Below are positions 17,080-26,700 of a DNA stretch of 64,000 bases, piece by piece. Under the pieces are notes generated by a model. It searched no databases. It worked only from the letters and a program-made list of their open reading frames with translations, and was not told the origin of the DNA. A program made the position numbers and the translations under genes. Numbering within the stretch: the first letter of the stretch is position 1; every line of letters begins with the position of its first letter. Origin of the DNA: a virus. Location of the stretch: positions 1-64,000 of IMG/VR virus record IMGVR_UViG_3300044729_004368; one strand, written 5' to 3'.

Positions 17080-19614
17080 TCAATCAAAATCACTAGTGAA
17101 AGAACGTCTTAAAGTAAACGGCACTGTTTTGTATTCCTGGTAATGGGTCGTACCAGCAACTACTTCCTCCAGCTTGAGGACAACTTGTTGCTGGTTATAA
17201 GAGTCAGCAATCTTGGAGAGCACCAGACGCAGCTTGAGTTCTCGTTCACGAGGGTTCTCGCTCAACAAATCGAAGCTGATCTCGTGACTATCTGAAATGA
17301 GTTCCCCGTCGCCGGCATATAATCCGATCCGCAGCTTTCTCGCTTGGACCTTTTCAGTAATCGGAGCCGTTTGATAAAACACGAGTGCCAACTGCCCAGT
17401 CGAGATCACACTAGTTGTTGGTGGCAATAAATCGACGTCGACGGCGCTTACATCCGCTGCTCGCCGTTTTCGAATCTGGATCACCGGAATCACGATTTCT
17501 TGCAGTGTGCTTCCGCCGTGCATGAATCGAACACTCGCTCCACTTTTGCGGAGACGGTTGATGGACTTGGGGACAGCAACTTCCAAGTTTCCTTTGAGGC
17601 CGAGTTCCGCTGAAGTATAGAGCTTCGCACCACCATTGATTTTGAGTTGGCGTCCTAGCATGAACCGTCGATCTGACGCCGTCTCGTTACCGGTGATCTC
17701 CGCAGAGCTGAAATCGCTCTCTTCCACTTCGTCCTGGTAGATAAAGCCGTGATCTGCCGTGATCACCACGTTGGTCGCATTTGCGCTGGTCAACTTGCGA
17801 ACTAGCTTGACGATCTCCTCCATCGCTTCTTCGGTTGCCTCGAAGGCTTTGCGTTCCGTATCACGTGTATGACCTCGTTTATCGATGATGTTCTGATAAA
17901 CGTAGATCACATCGTGGTCTCGCACGAGTTCGCGGACCTCTTCCTTGGTCTTGGCAATCATCTCGTCTGCTTTGATCGCCAAAGCGCTTCCCTTGTTGGC
18001 TGCCTTCAGGATCTTGTCCCGATTCACAGTGCCGGAAGATGACTGGCCATTCAAGTTGACAGTGGGTGTCTTGTCAGCGTTAATCTGCAGCTCTGAGTGG
18101 GGAAGAAGTGCTGCCATGCCAAGCTGCGTATAGCTAGGCAAAACGGAAATCATGTGCTCGATCTTGGCCTCAAACTTGTCCTCGCCACGAATCAGCCGAC
18201 ACAATTCTTCACCAATCTCGAAACGCATCGCATCCGAGATGATCACATAGACCTTATTGTTCTTGTCCAGCACTCGCCCGACATAGCTCTTGTAGAAATC
18301 GGTTTGATGTCGCTGGCCAGGCAACGACCAACGCTCGAGCTTATCCACCAATTCCTGCCATCGGTCACCGAGTGGAAGCAGGAATGAATTGGTGTACATC
18401 TTACAAACCTGTTGGTTCAACGGGCCAAAGAACGTCGCTTGGCCTGCACGCACGCTGTGATAGATGAACTTGCGATAAAGTTGATCGACTTTGTAAAGCG
18501 AGCCGACGTAGGCTGCAACTCCTTGTTCAACCGAACTCAAATCGAGCGACAGAGTGTTTAGCATGTGCAACAATTCGGCCGCATACCCAACCGCCTCGTA
18601 AAGGTCTGCATACTCACGATACCAATGCCCGCGGCGACGCGAACGGATGACCTGCGTACATTCGCCGGCTGAGATCGTGCGTCCAAGGACTTTGCTTGCT
18701 AGTTCACTCAGTACGCGTTGATCGATTAGGCGGAAGTAGTCCACCTCAGCGAGTTGCTTTAGTTCGCGACTTTCGAGATCGTTGTGGATGCCCAGAACTT
18801 CGGAGAATCGGTCCGAAAGAGTCTCAAATGTCTTTTCGTGAGTGCGAGAATCCTTCCAACGTTTGAGGAATACCAAAGCCTCGTTGGTCATTTTCGATTT
18901 TGGATTCTGGATTTTGGGTTGGTCCGTTCCAAACTCCATTTCGTAGCAGGATTTGAAAAGAGAGAGAGCGAAGTCTTTTACTGAAGGTGCAGCACTTTCG
19001 TAGTTGTACGTCTTCTGAACTTGCTCCCACAGAAACGGCTCGAGTCCACATTTGGTGATCAACTCGTAACGCTTGAGTGCTGAATCCGACGCCAGCTCTT
19101 CTAGCAGGTTCTCCAGAACGCTATCGATTCTAGAATCGCTGTCGGCGCAAACGCTGAGCATTTTGATGCAAATCTGCGTCGTCGTATCGGTCTTGGTAAC
19201 TTGATCTTTCAGTTGATCGCGCCGTTTGGCACTGTTAAAGAAGAACTCATGGCAATTTACGATCGGACGAAACTCGTACGGCAACTCGAGCTCAGTTAGC
19301 CACAGAGAGGCTTTGTCGGTTCGGAAGTCGGTATGAGCAAGCTGGACATCGAGCAGCCAGTTATCGCGATCTTCCGGCTGAGGACCGGATTTGAAAACCA
19401 AGAATTTTTGTGCTGCTTGCTCGCGCAGCAGGCGATATTTGAGACCAAACTCATTGTTTGCGATTTCCACCTTCTCTACTCCTGGAAGGCTAATGGCGTC
19501 GAAGTCTCCGCGCAGCGATTCTTCCTCGTCGTACCAAAAGACGATTCGATGCTTCTTGAAGAGACGTTCCAAGGCATTTTGGATTTTCGATTTTGGATTT
19601 TCGACTGAAGACAT
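17080..19614 (-). CDS. pglZ: BREX phosphatase-like protein PglZ (type A)
   Basis: The 844-residue PglZ belongs to the alkaline phosphatase superfamily. Metal-site motifs are VIISDAMRFEIGEEL (near 456) and VVITADHGFIYQ (near 617), as in type A BREX-1 PglZ. It is an essential BREX core component acting with PglX and BrxB/BrxC. The N-terminus is odd: residues 4-14 (VENPKSKIQNA) are made by the 7-bp-period repeat that also spans the start codon, and no Shine-Dalgarno sequence is visible before the ATG. Native homology seems to begin at LERLFKKHRIVFWYD. A second repeat peptide (PKIQNPKSKM) lies near residue 235. The gene follows the 128-aa gene by 29 bases. Confidence 0.92.
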   Translation of the reverse strand: MSSVENPKSKIQNALERLFKKHRIVFWYDEEESLRGDFDAISLPGVEKVEIANNEFGLKYRLLREQAAQKFLVFKSGPQPEDRDNWLLDVQLAHTDFRTDKASLWLTELELPYEFRPIVNCHEFFFNSAKRRDQLKDQVTKTDTTTQICIKMLSVCADSDSRIDSVLENLLEELASDSALKRYELITKCGLEPFLWEQVQKTYNYESAAPSVKDFALSLFKSCYEMEFGTDQPKIQNPKSKMTNEALVFLKRWKDSRTHEKTFETLSDRFSEVLGIHNDLESRELKQLAEVDYFRLIDQRVLSELASKVLGRTISAGECTQVIRSRRRGHWYREYADLYEAVGYAAELLHMLNTLSLDLSSVEQGVAAYVGSLYKVDQLYRKFIYHSVRAGQATFFGPLNQQVCKMYTNSFLLPLGDRWQELVDKLERWSLPGQRHQTDFYKSYVGRVLDKNNKVYVIISDAMRFEIGEELCRLIRGEDKFEAKIEHMISVLPSYTQLGMAALLPHSELQINADKTPTVNLNGQSSSGTVNRDKILKAANKGSALAIKADEMIAKTKEEVRELVRDHDVIYVYQNIIDKRGHTRDTERKAFEATEEAMEEIVKLVRKLTSANATNVVITADHGFIYQDEVEESDFSSAEITGNETASDRRFMLGRQLKINGGAKLYTSAELGLKGNLEVAVPKSINRLRKSGASVRFMHGGSTLQEIVIPVIQIRKRRAADVSAVDVDLLPPTTSVISTGQLALVFYQTAPITEKVQARKLRIGLYAGDGELISDSHEISFDLLSENPRERELKLRLVLSKIADSYNQQQVVLKLEEVVAGTTHYQEYKTVPFTLRRSFTSDFD
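18890..18922. repeat. 7-bp-period repeat inside pglZ
   Basis: ATTTTCG/ATTTTGG/ATTCTGG units in series. They encode PKIQNPKSKM in PglZ without breaking the frame. Confidence 0.8.
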
Positions 19615-19636
19615 GCGATTTTCGATTTTGGATTGG
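19575..19636. repeat. 7-bp-period repeat across the pglZ start
   Basis: Two blocks of GGATTTTCGATTTT-type units, one inside the first codons of pglZ and one just upstream, cover the start codon region. The G-rich strand is the plus strand, opposite to the copy at 20036-20070. Confidence 0.8.
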
Positions 19637-19643
19637 CGGCGCG

Positions 19644-20030
19644 CTAGATCTGATGGGAAAATGGTGTGCTGATTCGGGCAAAGTCGGACTGGTGGATTTT
19701 ATAGGACTCGGCTCGCGACGCACCGGGTGGAATCGAACGCCCCGTGCACTGGAGCTTGGCATCAACTTCTATCTCAAAGTAGTGTCGTTCCTTTTCCCAG
19801 CTAAGGATGACATGACCTTCGTCTGTTGCAAAAAAAGAATCCGGCGGTCGCTGGTTGTTTGTTTGAAGATTGAGCAAAACCGCTTCCGCTAGCCCCGTTA
19901 CTTCGAGCCCCGGTGGATTTGCACCCTCATCGTTCCAATCGAATTCGTAAGCACGAATCTCCTGGAGTCGCTCATAGCATCGACGCCATCGCTCACCATC
20001 AGCCGTATCAGTGTCTGCAACCTCATCCAT
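19644..20030 (-). CDS. Small unrecognised protein inserted in the BREX operon
   Basis: The 128-residue protein is acidic at its N-terminus and has no known catalytic motif. The pattern FDWNDEGANPPGLEV followed by PPDSFFATDEGHVILSWE recalls a family of small uncharacterised proteins common in planctomycetes, a resemblance I hold from memory only. It is not a BREX core gene. It sits between pglX and pglZ, flanked by inverted copies of the 7-bp-period repeat, which suggests later insertion. An ATG starts the frame and the stop lies 29 bases before pglZ. The function is unknown. Confidence 0.6.
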   Translation of the reverse strand: MDEVADTDTADGERWRRCYERLQEIRAYEFDWNDEGANPPGLEVTGLAEAVLLNLQTNNQRPPDSFFATDEGHVILSWEKERHYFEIEVDAKLQCTGRSIPPGASRAESYKIHQSDFARISTPFSHQI

Positions 20031-20035
20031 TTTTT

Positions 20036-20070
20036 CAATCCAAAATCGAAAATCGAGAATCCAAAATCAC
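20036..20070. repeat. 7-bp-period repeat, inverted copy, between pglX and the 128-aa gene
   Basis: CCAAAATCGAAAATCGAG-type units on the plus strand. This copy is in the opposite orientation to the other five and reaches the last codon of the upstream pglX. Confidence 0.75.
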
Positions 20071-23000
20071 TCTTCTTCCTTTGCATCCAGGCCTGGGATC
20101 TTGCGGAGGACTGAGCCGAAGAGTAGGTAGTTGTGCTTGACTCCGTCGTCGAGGTCGATGTCGATCTTGCGGGCAGCGACTTCGAAGAGGGGCTTCTCGT
20201 AGTCTTCTAGTTCTTTGAGTTGCTTCTTGATGGCGGCAACATCTTTGATGGCTTGCGTCTTCTCGGACTTGGAGGCGCTCGCGCTGTCGGCCAGCATCTG
20301 TTGATGCTCGGCGTGATGAGTCAGCTTGTCACGAAAATCTCGTAAGTAGTGCAGTACCGTACCGACCGTGTCGGGGCGGTAGCGGTGCATGTAGATCAGG
20401 GCGTTGAAGGTGCCTTTGGGGCTGCTGAAGAGCCAGTAGATAGGCCGTTTCTTGTAGAGCTTAATGTGGTGACTGTAGAAGTCTTTGAGGAAGTAGTCGC
20501 GGATAGTCTTCCGCTTTTTGACCGTCAGGTTGTCGGGATAGACGGCATCTTCGAGGAACTTTAGGTTCTCTTCGTAGTGCTCGGTACCGAAGGTGACTTT
20601 GAGAAATGTCTTCAATCTTTCAGTGATGTCGTCCTCGAACCAATTTCCATCGAGAAGCGGAATGACGTTGTCTTCATCGCACGCGAAGGTCGGCTCGGGA
20701 ATCTGTAGGCGATAGTCGTCGGCCGTTTCGCCTTGATTGGCAAGGATCAGTCCCGGTTTGTCCAACGAGTAGCGCCCCAACATGCAGCCCACCGCGTAGC
20801 CGATGAACTCTCGCATTGTGTCCGCAAGAAGAAGGGCTTCCAGTTCCGATTCGCTCTTGTCGTCGTCGTAGCGGTATTGAGGGTTGCAGTTAAGGGAGAT
20901 TTCGGCGACTGCGGGCGAACTTGGTAATTCATTTGAAAGCGAATACAACTCGTTCACCGTTTTGTTGAGTTGCCTCTCAAGATTTGCGACAAGCTGCGTC
21001 TGATCTTGCCATCTTGAGCGTTGTTTCGCATATCGGTCTTCCAACCGAATGGGGCTGCACAATGGACCGACAAGTTCGCTGGAAGTGAAGTCAATCGACA
21101 GTTCGCGAGAATCCCAGTCCTTGCGAGCGACTTCAACCACATCGTTGACCAAATCACCAACCAAATCCAGCACGCTTGATTCTGGAATCATCACTGGAAT
21201 GTTACCGACGTGGCCTGTTTCGTAGTTGAGTGTGGGGCTCAACACCTGAAGGCATCGGGCAACAAAGTGAGAATTCAACAACGCCAGAAAAAAGTCTTGA
21301 TATTGGTCTGAGAAGAGGCCCTTTCCGCCACTGCCGAAAATCGCATTTCTCATTACTCTCATTGAAGGCTTACCGCTTGAAATGCCCGACCACGTTATGC
21401 CTTGCCGAAAGTAGTATTCCGGGCTTACGATTCGTCCTCCAGCAGCACCTTTCGTCGCATTTCGAATGTCGCGGCCATTCTGCTCCCAATTTACCACATA
21501 CTCGATATTTCCATACCATCTGCGGAAATCGCCTCCTTTGCAGAATGGGTACCATCGATATTTCGCTATCTGCGTTGGGCCAACATTTTCAAAACCGAAT
21601 CCGACTCTCTGGTAGCCGACCTCGTACCATTGCCTTAAAAACGTTTGATTGTCGGTTGTATTGAGTCCACTCTTTGGCTCAGACAATTCATGAAGCGGCG
21701 TGCCGCGTGAAAAAACTTCCCGGAACTCCGGGGAAATGGTAAACGCAATTGGCTTGCCGGGCACTTTTTGAAACTCTTCCGACGACGCTGAGAATCTCCA
21801 GCTACAACTTGCGTCGTGTATGGCCTCGCGAGCTCTGCTGGCTTGAATGTTTGATCCATAGAATGCTTGCAGGTCAATGAACACGCCCTCGTAGTTCGCC
21901 CATTGGACCTTACGGAACGTGAATGCACATACCGGTACGAATGCAGAATCAAAGAAGGCGTGATATTCGGGGCGAACCAAAGACGTGATAGTACAATCCT
22001 CAAGAAGCGTTTGGCGCAATGCGGTGTACGATGACAAAAACATCCAAGTAAACGGCGTCATTAGACCAACGAAACCGCGATCAATTGTCTGGTCGATAAT
22101 TCGCTCGACGAACATTGCAAAAAGGTCGGCCTTTGTTTGCGGAAACTCACTTACAGCGAAACCCCGTAGGTCGACGTTCATTCCTTTGTGGCTCATATAG
22201 GGCGGGTTTGCGACGACGACGTGATACTTGGGACTCAGATATTCGGCCTGCCGCAGCGCCTTGAGCACTTTCTGGTGAACGCTTGCAAGGAACAGGTCTT
22301 CGCCCATCTGACGCTCGCTAAGTAACTTCAGCACTTCGCTCACGTCCGTCACTAGTGGACGGATCAGTGAACCAAAGTTATCCGCTTCCTTCCACTGATT
22401 AACGACTCCTTGCAAGCCGCCGCTGAACACGTCATGACCGACCTTGTCCATGTAAGCCGACAGGTCTTCGGGGTCGATCTGTATGTTCTCCAGCACGCAG
22501 ATGTTCGGATTTTGGATTTTGGATTTTGGATTTTGGATTGAAGACAAATCCCTTCCTGACGGGTCAGCTAACTCTTTTCGTGTGAAGAAGCGTTTGTCCT
22601 TCTCGCGAGCCTTCATCGTGAGCGCAAAGGCGGCCAGAGCGCCAGCTCGTTGGTCGATCTCAATGCCATAGAGATTGTTCTTCAGGATGAGCGTCGGGAT
22701 CTCGGGCTCGGGGTACTGTTCTTCGCGATAGATTTCATACAGCAGATCAAACGCGTATGTCAGCATGTGACCACTGCCGCAAGCCGGATCACAGACCTTA
22801 ATCTCCTCTGGACTCCCGATCGTTAAGAAATCGGATTCGGGTTCCTCGGGTTTGATGTAGTAGTCCATCCGCTCTACGAGCTTCGATGCGGGATGGTTCA
22901 GCATCCACAAGCGACCGAGCGAGTTCTCAACCAGATAGCGCACGATCCAGTGTGGCGTGAACAATTGAGTTGCTGCCGGAATGTTCTCCTCAGTGATCTT

Positions 23001-23693
23001 TTTGCCCTTCTTCAGTCCCTCAAAGACTTCGTCCTTCTTGTCGGCAATATAGAACTGGTAGAGCCAACCGATCACTTCCACCGACTCCTCGGTATGTTCG
23101 GGCGAGCAGTTGTTCGGCAGCAATAACTCGCGGGTGTATGCTGGAATCGACGTGCCGGACAGCAGATCATCCGGTAGTAATAGTTCCGTGTAGTCCGCAA
23201 TCTTCTCGAACATGAACGGCATCAGTGCGTGGTAGTAGTTGCAAACTGCTACTAGCAGCAATCGATAGGCTTCGCCCTGCGGATCTGCGCTCTTGTCTGA
23301 ACCATCTAGCAATCGCATAACTTGTTTGCGGGTCGTCTCTGTCACCAACTCTTCATCGATATGCCCCATTTTGGCTTCTGCGAGGATCTCCGGTTGGAAC
23401 TGGCCATCGGCTGGCGACAGGACACCAATTCGAGTGTAGCGATTTACATCCATGTACCGGAGTGCGCAGAAACGATTGAACCATGTATATGCGACCATCT
23501 CAATAAGACGTTTCTTGCCAGCTTCACTCGAGCCGAGTTCCTTAATCTTCCTTTCAAGTTCTTCAATGACCTTCGGACTCTCGCGTCTCGCCAGACTACC
23601 CTCCGCCAAAACGGTCGTTAAACGCATACTCACCTGCTCAATGAGCGCTGTTCTGGTTAAGGATGCGAATTTTCGAAGTTTGCTAGTTTCCAT
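20067..23693 (-). CDS. pglX: BREX adenine methyltransferase PglX, downstream copy
   Basis: A full-length 1208-residue PglX. Motif I is VCDPACGSGHML (near 299) and motif IV is VVANPPYM (near 494), giving an N6-adenine methyltransferase that marks host DNA and takes part in phage exclusion. The first ~500 and last ~270 residues closely match the second pglX in the operon. The central region (about 510-900), expected to hold the target-recognition domain, differs strongly. A repeat-derived peptide (SIQNPKSKIQNP) lies near residue 390. The gene begins METSKLRKF and follows the other pglX by 58 bases. It is intact, with both motifs present. Confidence 0.93.
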   Translation of the reverse strand: METSKLRKFASLTRTALIEQVSMRLTTVLAEGSLARRESPKVIEELERKIKELGSSEAGKKRLIEMVAYTWFNRFCALRYMDVNRYTRIGVLSPADGQFQPEILAEAKMGHIDEELVTETTRKQVMRLLDGSDKSADPQGEAYRLLLVAVCNYYHALMPFMFEKIADYTELLLPDDLLSGTSIPAYTRELLLPNNCSPEHTEESVEVIGWLYQFYIADKKDEVFEGLKKGKKITEENIPAATQLFTPHWIVRYLVENSLGRLWMLNHPASKLVERMDYYIKPEEPESDFLTIGSPEEIKVCDPACGSGHMLTYAFDLLYEIYREEQYPEPEIPTLILKNNLYGIEIDQRAGALAAFALTMKAREKDKRFFTRKELADPSGRDLSSIQNPKSKIQNPNICVLENIQIDPEDLSAYMDKVGHDVFSGGLQGVVNQWKEADNFGSLIRPLVTDVSEVLKLLSERQMGEDLFLASVHQKVLKALRQAEYLSPKYHVVVANPPYMSHKGMNVDLRGFAVSEFPQTKADLFAMFVERIIDQTIDRGFVGLMTPFTWMFLSSYTALRQTLLEDCTITSLVRPEYHAFFDSAFVPVCAFTFRKVQWANYEGVFIDLQAFYGSNIQASRAREAIHDASCSWRFSASSEEFQKVPGKPIAFTISPEFREVFSRGTPLHELSEPKSGLNTTDNQTFLRQWYEVGYQRVGFGFENVGPTQIAKYRWYPFCKGGDFRRWYGNIEYVVNWEQNGRDIRNATKGAAGGRIVSPEYYFRQGITWSGISSGKPSMRVMRNAIFGSGGKGLFSDQYQDFFLALLNSHFVARCLQVLSPTLNYETGHVGNIPVMIPESSVLDLVGDLVNDVVEVARKDWDSRELSIDFTSSELVGPLCSPIRLEDRYAKQRSRWQDQTQLVANLERQLNKTVNELYSLSNELPSSPAVAEISLNCNPQYRYDDDKSESELEALLLADTMREFIGYAVGCMLGRYSLDKPGLILANQGETADDYRLQIPEPTFACDEDNVIPLLDGNWFEDDITERLKTFLKVTFGTEHYEENLKFLEDAVYPDNLTVKKRKTIRDYFLKDFYSHHIKLYKKRPIYWLFSSPKGTFNALIYMHRYRPDTVGTVLHYLRDFRDKLTHHAEHQQMLADSASASKSEKTQAIKDVAAIKKQLKELEDYEKPLFEVAARKIDIDLDDGVKHNYLLFGSVLRKIPGLDAKEEE
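22505..22541. repeat. 7-bp-period repeat inside the downstream pglX
   Basis: The cleanest copy: about five perfect 7-bp units of GGATTTT. It encodes IQNPKSKIQNP just before a conserved NICVLENI segment. Confidence 0.9.
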
Positions 23694-23751
23694 TAGGTAC
23701 TTCGGTTTTCAGTTCGTGTTTGCATTCGATACTCTTAAATTCAAAACCTAC

Positions 23752-26700
23752 CTAATCGACTTTGTCAGCCAGACCGGTGATCTTGCGGAGAACTGGACCG
23801 AAGAGGAGATAGTTATGCTTTACACCGTTGTCGAGGTCGATGTCGACGTTGCGCATTCGGCTCGCGACTTCAAAGAGGCTCTTCTCGTACTCTTCGAGTT
23901 CTTTGAGCTGCTTCTTTATGACAGCAACATCCTTAACTGCCGTGGTCTTTTCAGCTTTAGATTCACTAGCACTGTCAGCTATCCCTTGGCGCTGCTCAGA
24001 GTGGTGTGTAAGTTTTTCGCGAAAATCTCGCAAGCATTCGAGAACCTTACCGACCGTTTCGGGGCGATAGCGGTGCATGTAGATAAGCGCGTTGAATGTT
24101 CCCTTGGGACTACTGAAGAGCCAGTAGATCGGCCGCTTCTTGTACATCTTGAGGTGATAATCGTAGAAATCCTTCAAAAAGTAATCGCGGATTGACTTTT
24201 GCTTCTTCGCTGTCGGATTTTCCGGGTAGAGTGAATTCTCCAAGAACTTGAGGTTCTCGCTATAATTCTCTGCACCAAAGGTGATCTTCAAGAATTCTTT
24301 GAACCGCTGGCTGATGTCATCGGAGAACCATTCGCCTTCGAGAATGGGGATAACGTTGTCTTCGTCTGGAGCAAACAACGGCTCAAAAATTTGCTTGCGG
24401 TAGTCGGCGGCGGATTCTCCTTGATTGGCAAGGATCAGTCCTTGTTTTTCCAACGAGTAACGTCCGAACATACAACCCACTGCATAGCTGACAAACTGAC
24501 GCATCGTGTCGGCAAGAAAAAGCTCTTCAAGTTCTGAATCGTCCTTACCTTCCTCGTACTGATAGTGAGGGTTGCACGCTAAAGTGATTTGCTTAAGTGG
24601 TGGACATATCAAATCGCCAAACTCGGATTGAAGTTCAAAAGCATCAACAAACAGCTTGTTGTTGGTTAATTCTAACTCTTGAGTATTTCGAATTGTCTTA
24701 TGACTAGCTTCTTGGAAGGAACGGAAAGCCGCCTCAAGCGTCGACGCTCTTTGTTCGTCTGTAAGTATGGGGCTGCATTTGAAATCCCAAGAAGTCTCAG
24801 ACGCATCCCAATCGCGTTTTGCGATGTCTACGAGTTGGCCGACTATTGTTGAAACAGCAGACTTTACACTTGAATTAACAGGAAGGCATGAAATGTTTCC
24901 GACCTGAAAATTTAAAGTCGGATTAATGAATTTGAGGAACTCTCTACTACAAATTGAATTCAACAGTCCACAAACAAAATCGTTGTCGGCTCCCGCAATT
25001 ATTGATGGGGCACCATTATCAAAGATGAAGCCTTTAGGGTATCGACGCACGCCAAACTCACCAGAGGTTACCAATCCCCAGCTTACAGATGGCTGGAAGT
25101 ACGACTCCGAATTGCGAAAAACGGCTTTGCCGGTATCCTTCAATTCTTGCCCGTTGTTCTCGTAATTTACAACAGATGACTGAAAACCGTACCATTTGCG
25201 GTATCCGCCAGCTTTATTGTACGGATAGAACTTTTTGCCTCCAAAGTGTGATAGTTTCGATTGGCTAATCTCAAACCACTCTCTAATAAATCGAGCGTTT
25301 TCTCCGGTTTGGAGCCCAGCGTTGGGTTGATACAACTCACCGAGCTTTGGATTGTTAGTGAAGGAGTCACGAATGCCTTGGGAAATCCAGTATGCGATTG
25401 GCGTGCCGGGAACCAATCCAAAATCTGACTGACGATAGCGAAATGAGTTGTAGCTCTTATCTAAGAAAAGTTCGCTGATCTCTTCGGCCTTTCTCACTTC
25501 GACATGGCGTTCAAAAAGTCGCCGGTAGTACCCAAAGCATCTTATGTCGGGTAAACGATTAATAAAAACGAAAGCGACAGATCCGAAATCTGAACCAAAA
25601 ATTCCCCGACCAAGGTGTAGGAGTGAGCTTATCTGATTTCTGGCTACCAAATCCGTGCGAAATTCTTCGAAGCTTGACAAGTACATCCAGGAGGGAAGGT
25701 TTATCATTCCCCACACAGCATTTTCGAGGGAGATTTCGCTCGCTCTTTGCATGAAGCATGTCATTAGGTCGGGCTTTGCAGATGGAAAGTGCTTCTTTAC
25801 GAAATCCTTCATCTGTGCATTCATTCCACTTCCGCCCATATATGGCGGGTTTGCAATAACGACGTGGTACCTGGACGTCAAATATTCGGCCTGACGGAGC
25901 GCAGTCATCACTTGTTGGTGAACTTTTGCAAGAAACAAATCTGGGCCCACGTGTCGCTCGCGCAGCAGATGCATCACTTCGCCCATGTCTCTCGACAGTG
26001 GACGGATCAGCGAACCAAAATTGTCCGCTTCCTCCCATTGATTCACAACCGCTTGCAGCCCTTTTGTGAATAGGTCACGACCAACTTTGTCCATATACGC
26101 GGACAAGTCATCGGAATCAATCTTGATGTTTTCGAGAACACAAATGTTCGGATCTTGGATTTTCGATTTTGGATTCTCGAATGAGGAAGAGTCCCTTGCA
26201 GAATTGTCGGACCGTGGGCTGCGAGTGAAGAAGCGTTTGTCCCTCTCGCGGGCCTTCATCGTCAAGGCAAAGGCGGCCAACGCACCTGCGCGGGGATCGA
26301 TCTCGATGCCGTAGAGGTTGTTGCGAAGGATGAGTGTCGGAATCTCGGCTTCTGGGTACTGTTCCTCGCGATAGATCTCGTAGAGCAGATCGAATGCGTA
26401 CGTCAGCATGTGACCGCTACCGCACGCTGGATCGCAGACCTTTATTTCTTCAGGGCTGGAGATCTTCAGAAAATCAGTCCCAGGTTCTTCGGGCTTGATG
26501 TAGTATTCCATCCGCTCGACGAGTTTTGAATCGGGATGATTGAGCATCCACAAACGTCCAAGCGAATTCTCTAACAAATACCGAACGATCCAGTGAGGAG
26601 TGAACAGCTGAGTTGCTGCAGGAATATTCTCGGGCGTAATCTTCGCTCCCTTCTTGAGCCCGTCGAATACCTCGTCTTTCTTGTCGGCGACGTAGAACTG

